DNA of 64,000 nucleotides from Devosia sp. (GTDB lineage Bacteria; Pseudomonadota; Alphaproteobacteria; Rhizobiales; Devosiaceae). Positions 8,944-16,118 of the stretch are shown here, one piece after another (position 1 is the first letter of the stretch; the number at the start of each line of letters is the position of its first letter). The position numbers and the translations under genes were made by a program. The DNA is taken from the NCBI RefSeq assembly GCF_028290625.1, contig NZ_JAQGJM010000008.1, positions 267,578-331,577 on the forward strand, given 5' to 3'. Below the pieces are notes generated by a model. It was not told the DNA's origin. It saw only the letters and a program-made list of their open reading frames with translations, and made no database searches.

Positions 8944-9084
8944 CCCCTCACCCGGCTTACCCCGCTGAACGCGGAGCAAGCCACCCTCTCCCGCAAGGGG
9001 GCGAGGGTGGGTTTCGAGTTTATCTCATCCACCGAGCCACCTTCTCCCCTTGGGGGAGAAGGTGCCCGTAGGGCGGATGAGGGG
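8944..9084. repeat. Family A palindromic repeat, copy A2, inside an ABC operon
   Basis: This copy opens with CCCCTCACCC, has a central hairpin CCGCTGAACGCGG, then CTCTCCCGCAAGGGGGCGAG, and closes with GGAGAAGGTGCCCGTAGGGC and GGATGAGGGG. It lies between the binding-protein gene and the first permease gene of the amino-acid importer, so it would be transcribed as part of the operon mRNA. The position is like that of REP elements in enterobacterial hisJ-hisQ, where such structures protect upstream mRNA. Confidence 0.85.
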
Positions 9085-9101
9085 TGGGATGGGGCCACAG
9101 C

Positions 9102-9848
9102 TTACTTCTTGTAGAACGGGCCGGCGCCGTCGAACCACTTGGCGATCAGGGTATCGACGGTGCCGTCGGCCTTCAGCGCGGTCAGGGCTTCGTTGATCTT
9201 GCCCTTGAGCTCGCCTTCGTCCTTGCGCAGAGCGGGGGCGACACCGCCGCCGATTTCCACGGGCTCGCCGACGAACTCGACTTGGCCGGTGGCCACGATG
9301 GGTTCGAGATAGGCGCCATCGGCCAGGATGATGTCGAGATTGCCGGCGGCCAGATCGGCCATGGCCTGGTCGGCAGTACCGAAGGCGACGACGGTGTTGT
9401 CAGCGGCGAAATGCTCCTGCGCGTAGCCTTCCTGGATGGTACCGCCCTGGGCACCGACGCGCTTGCCCTTGAGGGCCGCAAAGTCGATGCCTGCGTTGGG
9501 GAGGGCGACGAAGCGCGATGGATCGACGGGCTTGTACTCATCGGCGAAATCGACGGTCTGCTTGCGCTCGTCGGTGACCGACATGCCGGCCATGATCACG
9601 TCATAGTTGCCCGCGACCAGGTTCGGAATGATCGAATCCCACTCATTGGTCAGGATTTCGCAGGTGAAGCCGGCCTTGGCGCAGATGGCATTGGCCAGGT
9701 CAATTTCGTAGCCGGCCGGCTTGCCGGCGTCGTCGAGGAAATTCCACGGCGCATAGGCGCCTTCGGTGGCGATGCGCACGGTATCCTGGGCCTGGGCGAC
9801 GCCGGACAGGGCCAGAATGGCCGCTGCGGCGAGGAGGATCTTCTTCAT
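9102..9848 (-). CDS. Periplasmic polar amino-acid binding protein
   Basis: A 248-residue protein with a clear Sec signal peptide (MKKILLAAAAILALSGVAQA, cleavage after residue 20). The mature part starts with TVRIATEGAYAPWNF and contains GYEIDLANAICAKAG, typical of the lysine/arginine/ornithine, histidine and octopine binding-protein family (SBP_bac_3). It delivers the ligand to the two downstream permeases. It lies 90 bp after the ATPase gene and is followed by a structured repeat that probably raises its expression over the permeases. The exact ligand cannot be read from sequence. Confidence 0.9.
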   Translation of the reverse strand: MKKILLAAAAILALSGVAQAQDTVRIATEGAYAPWNFLDDAGKPAGYEIDLANAICAKAGFTCEILTNEWDSIIPNLVAGNYDVIMAGMSVTDERKQTVDFADEYKPVDPSRFVALPNAGIDFAALKGKRVGAQGGTIQEGYAQEHFAADNTVVAFGTADQAMADLAAGNLDIILADGAYLEPIVATGQVEFVGEPVEIGGGVAPALRKDEGELKGKINEALTALKADGTVDTLIAKWFDGAGPFYKK

Positions 9849-9938
9849 TATGTGGTTCTCCGTTGAATGACTTTTCTTATGGTCGCCCGTTGACCGGGCT
9901 TGTCGCCAAGGCTGAGCCGCAGTGATCGCGTGGGCAAG

Positions 9939-10742
9939 TCACTCGTGGTTGGCAGCATTGAGGAACTGTTTGAGGCGCGGCGAGCGCGTGGCGCCGAATA
10001 CCTGATCGGGGGTGCCTTCCTCTTCGATCAGGCCCTGATGCAGGAAAATGACCCGATCGGACACAGAGCGGGCGAATTCCATATCGTGGGTGACCAGCAC
10101 CATGGTGCGGCCTTCATCGGCCAGGATCTTGATGACGCGCAGCACTTCGACTTCCAGCTCAGGATCGAGCGCGGAGGTGGGCTCATCGAACAGCATGACG
10201 CGCGGATTGATGCAGAGGGCACGGGCGATGGCGGCGCGCTGCTGCTGTCCGCCCGAGAGCTGGGCCGGATAGGCGCCGGCCTTTTCCCGAATGCCGACCT
10301 TGGCCAGCATGGCCAGAGCCTCGGCCTCGACTTCGGGGCGGGGGCGCTTCTGCACCACCAAGGGTGCTTCCATGACGTTTTCGAGGATGGTCATGTGCGC
10401 CCAGAGGTTGAATGACTGGAACACCATGCCGAGCTCGGAGCGGATGCGGTGGATCTGGCGCTCGTCGCCGATGCGTCTGTCATGGCCCTTGCCGCGCAGC
10501 CGGATTTCTTCGCCGTCGATGGCGACGGTTCCCTGGTTGGGCACTTCGAGCATGTTGATGCAGCGCAGCAGGGTGGACTTGCCGGAGCCGGACGAGCCGA
10601 TCAGCGCGACGACTTCGCCTTCGCGGGCGTCAAAGGAAATGCCCTTGAGCACTTCGAGCTCGCCGAAGGATTTATGCAGGTCGCGGATGGACACGACATT
10701 GGGCTTGCTCGCCGTTTCCGGCGCCGATTGCGTCATACTCAA
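9939..10742 (-). CDS. Polar amino-acid ABC transporter ATP-binding protein
   Basis: A 267-residue ATPase of the HisP/GlnQ type. Walker A is GSSGSGKST (residues 49-57), the signature is LSGGQQQR, and Walker B is [12 protein letters not shown]. It is the first gene of the minus-strand operon ATPase - binding protein - permease - permease - UPF0045 - deacylase. The promoter should lie in the 146-bp gap shared with the divergent YdcF-like gene; I could not name a clear operator there. Confidence 0.92.
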   Translation of the reverse strand: MSMTQSAPETASKPNVVSIRDLHKSFGELEVLKGISFDAREGEVVALIGSSGSGKSTLLRCINMLEVPNQGTVAIDGEEIRLRGKGHDRRIGDERQIHRIRSELGMVFQSFNLWAHMTILENVMEAPLVVQKRPRPEVEAEALAMLAKVGIREKAGAYPAQLSGGQQQRAAIARALCINPRVMLFDEPTSALDPELEVEVLRVIKILADEGRTMVLVTHDMEFARSVSDRVIFLHQGLIEEEGTPDQVFGATRSPRLKQFLNAANHE

Positions 10743-10888
10743 AGTCTGCCTGTCGCCATTCCTGATGGGGATTGCTCATTTTTTCGGCTGGCAATCGTTC
10801 CCGCTCCAAGAAAAGCAAAAGCGGGGGAGATAGCAAGCACCAAATGCATGATAGAGAAACCGCGCTGTGGGTTAGCTATGGATGAGCC

Positions 10889-11674
10889 ATGTTCCTGATC
10901 GTCGCCAAAATATTCTGGACCGTGGCGCAGCCTCTGGCGGCGTCGCTGTTGCTGATCGTGTTGGGCCTGCTGCTAGCGATCCGATTCCGCAAGTCCGGTG
11001 TCATTGTCGCGGTGCTCGGCGTGCTGGTGCTGGCGGTGTCGAGCTTCACGACGACCGGGGCCTTGCTCATCCGGCCGCTGGAAGAGCGGTTCGAGCGTCC
11101 GGCTTGGCCGGAACATGTCGGCGCCATCATCCTGCTGGGTGGGGCCACGAACGGGCCGATCAGCGCGGCGCGGCAGATCAGCGAGTTTAATCTGGCGGGA
11201 GACCGCTTTGCCGAGACTCTGCGGCTGGCGCAGCTTTATCCCGAGGCCAAGATCGTCATCAGTGGCGGCATGGCGGTGCTGATGGATGGCGGTGAGCCCG
11301 AGGCGGAGACGGCGCAGCGGTTTTTCCTTGGCATGGGTATCCCGCAGGATCGGCAGGTGCTGGAGAACCAGGCGCGCAATACCGAGGAAAATGCCGAATT
11401 CAGCAAGAGCCTGCTGGCGGGGATCGAGGGCCCCAAGCTGTTGGTCACGTCGGCGTTTCATATGCCGCGTTCGATGGGGCTGTTCCGCAAAGCGGGGATT
11501 GAGGTTCTGTCCTGGCCAACCGATTATCGCAGTAGCGGGTTGGAGGGATTTGGCGTGGACGTCACCAATCCGGTGGACAATCTGATGACCACGACAACCG
11601 CAATTCGCGAATGGGTCGGGCTGGCTGTGTATGACTGGACGGGAAAAATCGACGAGATTTTTCCCGGGCCCTAA
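10889..11674 (+). CDS. YdcF/SanA-like DUF218 membrane protein
   Basis: A 261-residue protein with two N-terminal hydrophobic segments (about 8-30 and 34-56), followed by a DUF218 domain. The domain shows AIILLGG near residue 80, AKIVISGG, ENQARNTEENAEFS and LLVTSAFHMPRSMGLFRKAG, all characteristic of the YdcF/ElyC/SanA family, which is linked to cell-envelope integrity and lipid-carrier metabolism in other bacteria. The molecular function is not settled. Its stop overlaps the stop of the convergent kinase gene by four bases, leaving no room for a separate terminator. Confidence 0.85.
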   Translation: MFLIVAKIFWTVAQPLAASLLLIVLGLLLAIRFRKSGVIVAVLGVLVLAVSSFTTTGALLIRPLEERFERPAWPEHVGAIILLGGATNGPISAARQISEFNLAGDRFAETLRLAQLYPEAKIVISGGMAVLMDGGEPEAETAQRFFLGMGIPQDRQVLENQARNTEENAEFSKSLLAGIEGPKLLVTSAFHMPRSMGLFRKAGIEVLSWPTDYRSSGLEGFGVDVTNPVDNLMTTTTAIREWVGLAVYDWTGKIDEIFPGP

Positions 11675-12645
11675 GGCTCGAACTGATCGGACGGCACGGC
11701 CAGCCGGTAGCGCACCTTGTCATCGTCGATCTCGAAATGGGCACTGCCGCCGACAGAGAGGGGCACGATGCGTTCGAGCACCATGGTGCCGAAGCGGGGC
11801 GCCTGGCGGACTTGCTGGGTGTCGATGCCGGTTTCCTGCCATTCGATGATCAACTGTTCGGGCAGGCCGGCGGCTTTTTCGATCTGCGCGTTGACCCAGA
11901 CATGGCCAGCCTGTTCCTCGGCCAGCGCGCCGTGGATGACGGCATTGGCGGCCAGTTCATGGATGGCCAGGCCAATGTGCAGGCTGGCATTGGGGCCGAG
12001 CAGGGGGTTGTCGCCGGTAATGCGGGTGTCCTTGAGCACGGCGGGACTAACGCGGGCGAGTTGGGACATGACCAGGGTCTGGAAATGGGTGCCGCGCCAA
12101 TTGCTCTCGGTGACCAGGTCCTGCGTGCTGGAGAGGGCGTGAAGGCGCCCGCGGAACTTGTCGAGGAAGTCCTTGATGTCTCCGCTATGATGGGCGGTCT
12201 GCATGGCGACGGACTGCACGATGGCCAAGAGGTTCTTGGAGCGGTGGCTGACTTCGCGCAGCAGCGTCGTGACCGCGACCTCGCGATTGCGCTCGTCGGT
12301 AATGTCGAACAGGGTGATGACCACGCCGGGGGTATCGGGGCTGAAGCGGGCTTCGAAACGGCGGCGGCGCGTCGGCTCGGGCAGTTCGAAATCGATGATC
12401 TGCTCAAGGCCGGTGGCCACGCATTGCCGGCGGGCGCTGGTGATGTGATCGGCCAGCAGGGGCGGCAGGATTTCGGCATCGGTCTTGCCGATGATATCGG
12501 CGGGCCAGGCCAGCGGCAGGTTTTCCGCCAGATCGTAACGCCCCTCGGCATCCTGATGCAGGATGGCAACGCCCCGGGCGCGCAGGCCGATCGACAATGC
12601 GCGGAGCCGACTGGGTGGTGGATTATCGGCCGATAGCTGGGGCAT
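11671..12645 (-). CDS. Cytosolic PAS-HWE family sensor histidine kinase
   Basis: A 324-residue soluble kinase. A PAS-like domain (about residues 20-118, ending DITDERNREV) is followed by an HWE-type dimerisation domain with EVSHRSKNLLAIVQSVA (phospho-acceptor His134) and a catalytic domain with LAIHELAANAVIHGAL and IEWQETG (the W-x-E of the HWE name). HWE and HisKA_2 kinases commonly phosphorylate PhyR-type or single-domain regulators in Alphaproteobacteria. The location 0.4 kb from the phyR locus makes it a candidate input to the general stress response. There is no membrane segment. Confidence 0.88.
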   Translation of the reverse strand: MPQLSADNPPPSRLRALSIGLRARGVAILHQDAEGRYDLAENLPLAWPADIIGKTDAEILPPLLADHITSARRQCVATGLEQIIDFELPEPTRRRRFEARFSPDTPGVVITLFDITDERNREVAVTTLLREVSHRSKNLLAIVQSVAMQTAHHSGDIKDFLDKFRGRLHALSSTQDLVTESNWRGTHFQTLVMSQLARVSPAVLKDTRITGDNPLLGPNASLHIGLAIHELAANAVIHGALAEEQAGHVWVNAQIEKAAGLPEQLIIEWQETGIDTQQVRQAPRFGTMVLERIVPLSVGGSAHFEIDDDKVRYRLAVPSDQFEP

Positions 12646-12680
12646 GGTCCAGAACCTCGACTAAAACAGGCTGGACGCTG

Positions 12681-12715
12681 GAAAGAAAAGCGGCTCGCCG
12701 GGAGGCGAAGCCGCT
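12681..12715 (-). terminator. Rho-independent-type terminator after the DUF1328 gene
   Basis: On the minus strand AGCGGCTTCGCC and GGCGAGCCGCT pair around TCCC (12689-12715, one bulged base), followed by TTTTCTTTC. It lies about 43 bases past the DUF1328 stop codon and upstream of the HWE kinase gene, so it should limit read-through into the kinase. Confidence 0.75.
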
Positions 12716-12758
12716 CATGGCGTAAGAGGTCAGGATATCGGCCTGAGCATGGCTAACC

Positions 12759-12923
12759 TTAGACACGCCGGACAAAGCCGATGATCAGCGAGATGACGAG
12801 GAAGGCCAGGAACAGGAAGAACAGGATTTGCGCGATGCCGGCCGACGCGCCAGCAATGCCGCCAAACCCGAGAACGCCGGCGATCAGCGCGATCACCAGA
12901 AAGACAAGCGCGTAGTACAGCAT
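12759..12923 (-). CDS. DUF1328 (YtjA-like) small membrane protein
   Basis: A 54-residue protein starting [20 protein letters not shown] and ending IGFVRRV. Two hydrophobic helices joined by [12 protein letters not shown] are the standard shape of DUF1328 proteins, which are small stress-associated membrane proteins of unknown function. AGGAG lies 8 bases before the ATG. An EcfG-type promoter (12961-12986) and a downstream terminator (12681-12715) make it a stand-alone stress transcript. The family identification is solid; the function is not known. Confidence 0.88.
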   Translation of the reverse strand: MLYYALVFLVIALIAGVLGFGGIAGASAGIAQILFFLFLAFLVISLIIGFVRRV

Positions 12924-12960
12924 TTGTGTCTCCTACCGTACGCTTCAAGTGTGGGAGAAC

Positions 12961-12986
12961 AACGGGCGGCGCTAGCGGGCGGTTCC
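12961..12986 (-). promoter_or_regulatory. EcfG-type (general stress) promoter of the DUF1328 gene
   Basis: The minus strand reads GGAAC (12986-12982), 17 bases, then CGTT (12964-12961), matching the alphaproteobacterial EcfG consensus GGAAC-N16/17-CGTT. The DUF1328 start codon is 38 bases downstream of the -10 box, which leaves room for a short leader with AGGAG. Confidence 0.78.
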
Positions 12987-12997
12987 GAGGGGCAATG

Positions 12998-13023
12998 AAA
13001 AAGGCCGGGGAAATCCCGGCCTT
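12998..13023 (-). terminator. Rho-independent terminator after phyR
   Basis: On the minus strand AAGGCCGGG and CCCGGCCTT pair around five bases (13001-13023) and are followed by a T run. It sits 27 bases past the phyR stop codon and just upstream of the DUF1328 promoter, so the two genes are separate transcription units. Confidence 0.82.
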
Positions 13024-13049
13024 CTGCAAAACGTGATCGTGCGGGTCTC

Positions 13050-13844
13050 TTAGGCCGCGGTGCGCGAGCCTTCATCGAAGAACAGCGCCTGGCTGATCAG
13101 AGCCTTGACCATGTCCGGATTGAACGGCTTGGTGACGAGGAATGTGGGCTCGGGGCGTTCACCAGTCAGCAGCCGCTCGGGGAAGGCGGTGATGAAAATG
13201 ACCGGCACCGAATGGTGGTTGAGGATGTCGTTGACCGCATCGATGCCCGAGCTGCCATCGGCGAGCTGGATATCGGCCAGGATCATGCGCGGCTGGGTCT
13301 GGTTGAACAGGTTGACGGCTTCCTTGTGGGTGCGGGCAACGCTCACCACCTTATGGCCGAGGCTTTCGACAAGCTGCTCGATGTCCATGGCGATCAAGGG
13401 TTCGTCCTCGATGATCATGATCTCGGTCGCAACTTGGCGCGAGATTTCCACGGACGCTTCATCGAGCAGGGAGCCGAATTCCTTGTCGGATACCGACAGG
13501 ATTTCAGCGGCCTGAGGGTGGGTGAAACCCTCGACGGCGACCAGGAGGAAAGCCTGGCGCGGACGGGCGGCGAGGTTGGCCAAATTGGCGGCGGCCCGCT
13601 TTTCCCACGCATAGGACGAGGTGGGTTCGGGCACGCGCACGGCTGACGAGGAAAACAGCGCCGAGAATAGCTTATAGAGCGCGATGCGATCGTTGCTCGC
13701 TTCGGGGAAGAGCGAAATATCGGCGATCAGCGCTTCGAGGGTGGCGGCCACATAGGCATCGCCGGACGTTTGCGAGCCAGTGGTGGCCCGCGAGAACCGC
13801 CGCAAATACGGCAGGTGCGGAGCGATCCGCGTTGACAAAGTCAT
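13050..13844 (-). CDS. phyR: General stress response regulator PhyR
   Basis: A 264-residue anti-anti-sigma regulator. Residues 1-135 resemble ECF sigma regions 2 and 4 (for example AFLLVAVEGFTHPQAAEILSV), and residues 141-258 form a receiver with EIMIIEDEP, phospho-acceptor Asp191 (ILADIQLADGSSG) and VTKPFN. In this family phosphorylation exposes the sigma-like domain, which captures NepR and frees EcfG. The gene is divergent from nepR-ecfG, the classic arrangement. GGGGAG precedes the ATG and a consensus EcfG promoter (13883-13907) suggests positive autoregulation. Confidence 0.95.
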   Translation of the reverse strand: MTLSTRIAPHLPYLRRFSRATTGSQTSGDAYVAATLEALIADISLFPEASNDRIALYKLFSALFSSSAVRVPEPTSSYAWEKRAAANLANLAARPRQAFLLVAVEGFTHPQAAEILSVSDKEFGSLLDEASVEISRQVATEIMIIEDEPLIAMDIEQLVESLGHKVVSVARTHKEAVNLFNQTQPRMILADIQLADGSSGIDAVNDILNHHSVPVIFITAFPERLLTGERPEPTFLVTKPFNPDMVKALISQALFFDEGSRTAA

Positions 13845-13882
13845 GTAAACTAACTCCCCAGTGACGCTATGCGAAACCGATT

Positions 13883-13907
13883 AACGATAGGACAGGGCGA
13901 AAGTTCC
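13883..13907 (-). promoter_or_regulatory. EcfG-type promoter of phyR
   Basis: The minus strand shows GGAAC (13907-13903), exactly 16 bases, then CGTT (13886-13883), a perfect match to the EcfG consensus. The phyR start lies 39 bases further on. The GGAAC box is one arm of a palindrome (AAAGTTCC / GGAACTTT, 13900-13925) shared with the divergent nepR promoter. Confidence 0.82.
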
Positions 13908-13917
13908 ACTCTGCGAG

Positions 13918-13942
13918 GGAACTTTTTTGCGGCGGGCGCATT
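13918..13942 (+). promoter_or_regulatory. EcfG-type promoter of nepR-ecfG
   Basis: The plus strand has GGAAC at 13918-13922, 16 bases, then CATT at 13939-13942, one mismatch from GGAAC-N16-CGTT. It drives toward nepR-ecfG, the expected autoregulated operon. The non-consensus -10 suggests weaker output than the phyR promoter. Its -35 box and that of phyR are back to back, 10 bases apart. Confidence 0.65.
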
Positions 13943-13991
13943 TCCAGCTTGAATGCGGGCAAATCAAAACACATCTGGCGGTTTTCACGGT

Positions 13992-14213
13992 ATGATAAAG
14001 GAAGACATTGTGTCCCAGCAGCGTACGCGGGTGCAGGCGGGGCGGGCGGACGACGGCTTGGGTCCCAATACGGATATCGGCTCGCGGCTGCGTGCACTCT
14101 ACGGCTCGGTTCAGGACGAGGGCGTGCCCGAGCAATTGCTCGATCTCCTCGAAAAACTCGATAGCGCCGAGCAGGCGCAGAAATCCAAAGACGCAACTCG
14201 TGGCGGGGAATAG
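13992..14213 (+). CDS. nepR: Anti-sigma factor NepR
   Basis: A 73-residue protein with the NepR core IGSRLRALYGSVQDEGVP then EQLLDLLEKLD (about residues 29-58), two short helices that hold EcfG inactive until PhyR-P captures them. Start choice is open. ATG at 13992 gives 73 residues; GTG at 14010 gives 67 and is preceded by AAGGAAG at a good distance, so it may be the true start. The stop is 4 bases before the ecfG ATG, so the two are co-transcribed and probably translationally coupled. Confidence 0.88.
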   Translation: MIKEDIVSQQRTRVQAGRADDGLGPNTDIGSRLRALYGSVQDEGVPEQLLDLLEKLDSAEQAQKSKDATRGGE

Positions 14214-14217
14214 CGCC

Positions 14218-14799
14218 ATGACAGAGATGACGCGCGTCGAAAAAATCGCCGCCGAACCAACTTCGTTCAAGCGAGAGATGCTGTCCACACTGCCCAGCCT
14301 GCGCGCCTTCGCGGTATCGCTGACGGGTAAGCATGACAAGGCCGATGATCTGGTGCAGGACACCGTAATGAAGGCCTGGGCCAAGCAGACCAGCTTCGAG
14401 ATGGGCACCAATATCAAGGCCTGGCTGTTCACCATCCTGCGCAACGAATTCTATAGCCAGATGCGCAAGCGTGGCCGTGAAGTGCAGGATAGCGACGGGG
14501 CGTTCACCGAGCGGCTGTCGGTGCATCCGCCGCAATACGGTTCGATGGATCTGCAGGACTTCAAGAAGGCGCTGGCCCAGTTGCCCGACGACCAGCGCGA
14601 AGCGGTGATCCTGATCGGGGCTTCGGGGTTCTCCTATGAAGAGGCTGCCGAAATCTGCGATTGTGCCGTCGGTACGATGAAAAGCCGGGTGAGCCGGGCA
14701 CGCACGCGGTTGCAGGATATCCTCAAGGTCAGCGGTGAAGCCGATTACGGCCCCGATGCCGTGGCGACGCAGGTGACGACCCACAATCACTCATTCTGA
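14218..14799 (+). CDS. ecfG: ECF sigma factor EcfG (general stress sigma)
   Basis: A 193-residue ECF sigma factor. Sigma region 2 (about residues 25-95) contains ADDLVQDTVMKAW and NIKAWLFTILRNEFYSQ; region 4 (about 125-180) contains LPDDQREAVILIGASGFSYE and AVGTMKSRVSRARTRL. These fit the ECF15/EcfG group. The ATG at 14218 lies 4 bases after the nepR stop codon. The open frame extends further upstream but that part overlaps nepR and is not expected to be translated. Promoters it should recognise are seen at five places in this window. Confidence 0.93.
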   Translation: MTEMTRVEKIAAEPTSFKREMLSTLPSLRAFAVSLTGKHDKADDLVQDTVMKAWAKQTSFEMGTNIKAWLFTILRNEFYSQMRKRGREVQDSDGAFTERLSVHPPQYGSMDLQDFKKALAQLPDDQREAVILIGASGFSYEEAAEICDCAVGTMKSRVSRARTRLQDILKVSGEADYGPDAVATQVTTHNHSF

Positions 14800-14801
14800 G
14801 A

Positions 14802-15206
14802 TCAGCTGGCGAGCGCCTGCTTCAGGGCGCTCGCCAAGTCTTCCTCCAGGAACGGCTTCATGACCACGGGCGCGGCGGGAAAGTCGGAATGGCCGCGGCG
14901 CAGCGTGGTGTCGGCGGTCAGCAGGACCAGTTTGATGCCGGCATCTTTCAGCCCGCGCAGCAAGGCGGCATCGTCACAATGCTGGTGACGGACCTCGACC
15001 AAAGCCAGGCTGAAACTGGGCCAGCGGTCGATGGCGCCGAGCGCCTCGGCGGGGTTGCGCGCAAACACGGTCTGGGTGGCGCCAAATGCCTCCAGACAGC
15101 GCTGGATATCCAGCGCGATCAGGAATTCGCTCTCGACGATGAGGACCGTTTGGCCAGTAAGCATGAAAGATTCCGCGCCAATGTTGAACCGTCTCATGCG
15201 CCTCAA
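14802..15206 (-). CDS. Single-domain response regulator with Glu at the phospho-acceptor site
   Basis: A 134-residue (or 120-residue, if ATG at 15164 is used) stand-alone receiver. The N-terminal strand reads TVLIVESEFLIALDIQ, where the usual Glu-Asp acidic pair is Glu-Ser. The phospho-acceptor position reads LALVEVR, with Glu where Asp is expected, while the conserved Thr (LLTAD) and Lys (VVMKPF) remain. It therefore looks unable to be phosphorylated normally and may mimic the phosphorylated state. The gene converges on ecfG with a two-base gap. ATG codons at 15206, 15197 and 15164 compete; GAGG lies before 15206, while the domain itself starts near 15164. Confidence 0.8.
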   Translation of the reverse strand: MRRMRRFNIGAESFMLTGQTVLIVESEFLIALDIQRCLEAFGATQTVFARNPAEALGAIDRWPSFSLALVEVRHQHCDDAALLRGLKDAGIKLVLLTADTTLRRGHSDFPAAPVVMKPFLEEDLASALKQALAS

Positions 15207-15268
15207 GGGCGTGAACTGTCATTTAAGTATGACATGACCGTACGCTTTTACGCGGTCGAGGTCAGAGC

Positions 15269-16024
15269 GTGAGCATAGTGCTGCCCAGCCCCGGCCGCCG
15301 CGTGCCGTGCGAAGAGTGCCCGCTGCGCGCCATGCCGCATTTCCGGGCGTTCGAGCCGGCCGAACTCAAGTTCATCTCATCGTTCAAGGCCGGGGAATTG
15401 CAAGCCGAGACCGGCACGACGCTGCTGGCCGAAGGTGCGCATAGCGCACATATGTACACGCTGCTGTCGGGCTGGGCGTTCCGCTACAAGACCCTGCCGG
15501 ACGGGCGGCGGCAGATTCTCAACTACATGCTGCCAGGCGACCTGCTCGGATTGCAGGGGTCGATCATCGGGGAGATGGAGCACTCGGTGGAGGCGCTATC
15601 GCCGGTGGTGCTGTGCGTCTTCCAGCGTGACCGGCTCGACGAATTGTTCCGCAACCATCCGGGGCTGGGCTTCGATATCACTTGGCTGGCCTCGCGCGAG
15701 GAGCGCATGCTGGACGATCACCTGCTGAGCCTGGGGCGGCGCACGGCGATGGAACGGGCGGCCTATCTGATCGCGTTCCTGCATCAGCGGGCGGCGGCGG
15801 TGGGGCTGGATGGCAGCCGGACGCTGCACATTCCGATCAGCCAATCGCATGTCGCCGATACCCTCGGGCTGTCGATCGTTCATACCAACAAGACGCTGCG
15901 CAAGCTGGCGGACCGCAAGCTGATCCGCTGGCATGATCGCGCCTGCGAAGTGCTTGACGTGGACGGGCTGATGCAGATCGCCGAATGGGACGGCCTGCCC
16001 GAGCGCAAGCGGCCGCTGATTTGA
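15269..16024 (+). CDS. Crp/Fnr-family transcriptional regulator
   Basis: A 251-residue regulator with a cyclic-nucleotide-binding-like beta roll (about residues 30-150) and a C-terminal winged helix (about 165-235) whose recognition region reads ISQSHVADTLGLSIVHTNKTL. Near the N-terminus lies VPCEECPLR, a Cys-x-x-Cys, but the further Cys residues needed for an FNR-type 4Fe-4S cluster are not obvious, so oxygen sensing is unproven. The start is GTG at 15269. It diverges from the receiver gene and is followed by a CHASE3 kinase. Confidence 0.87.
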   Translation: MSIVLPSPGRRVPCEECPLRAMPHFRAFEPAELKFISSFKAGELQAETGTTLLAEGAHSAHMYTLLSGWAFRYKTLPDGRRQILNYMLPGDLLGLQGSIIGEMEHSVEALSPVVLCVFQRDRLDELFRNHPGLGFDITWLASREERMLDDHLLSLGRRTAMERAAYLIAFLHQRAAAVGLDGSRTLHIPISQSHVADTLGLSIVHTNKTLRKLADRKLIRWHDRACEVLDVDGLMQIAEWDGLPERKRPLI

Positions 16025-16118
16025 AATCACTGGCCTCAAAACGGCCATTGGCACCGGCTACACGGCAGCTATGCTTGGGCCACGAGACGGCAAAGTTGGG
16101 GCGCAACGGGCGGAGCGC

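Noticed and set aside
15269..16024. Crp-like regulator considered as an FNR-type oxygen sensor
   Set aside because: Only one Cys-x-x-Cys pair near the N-terminus is seen; the further ligands of a 4Fe-4S cluster are not evident.
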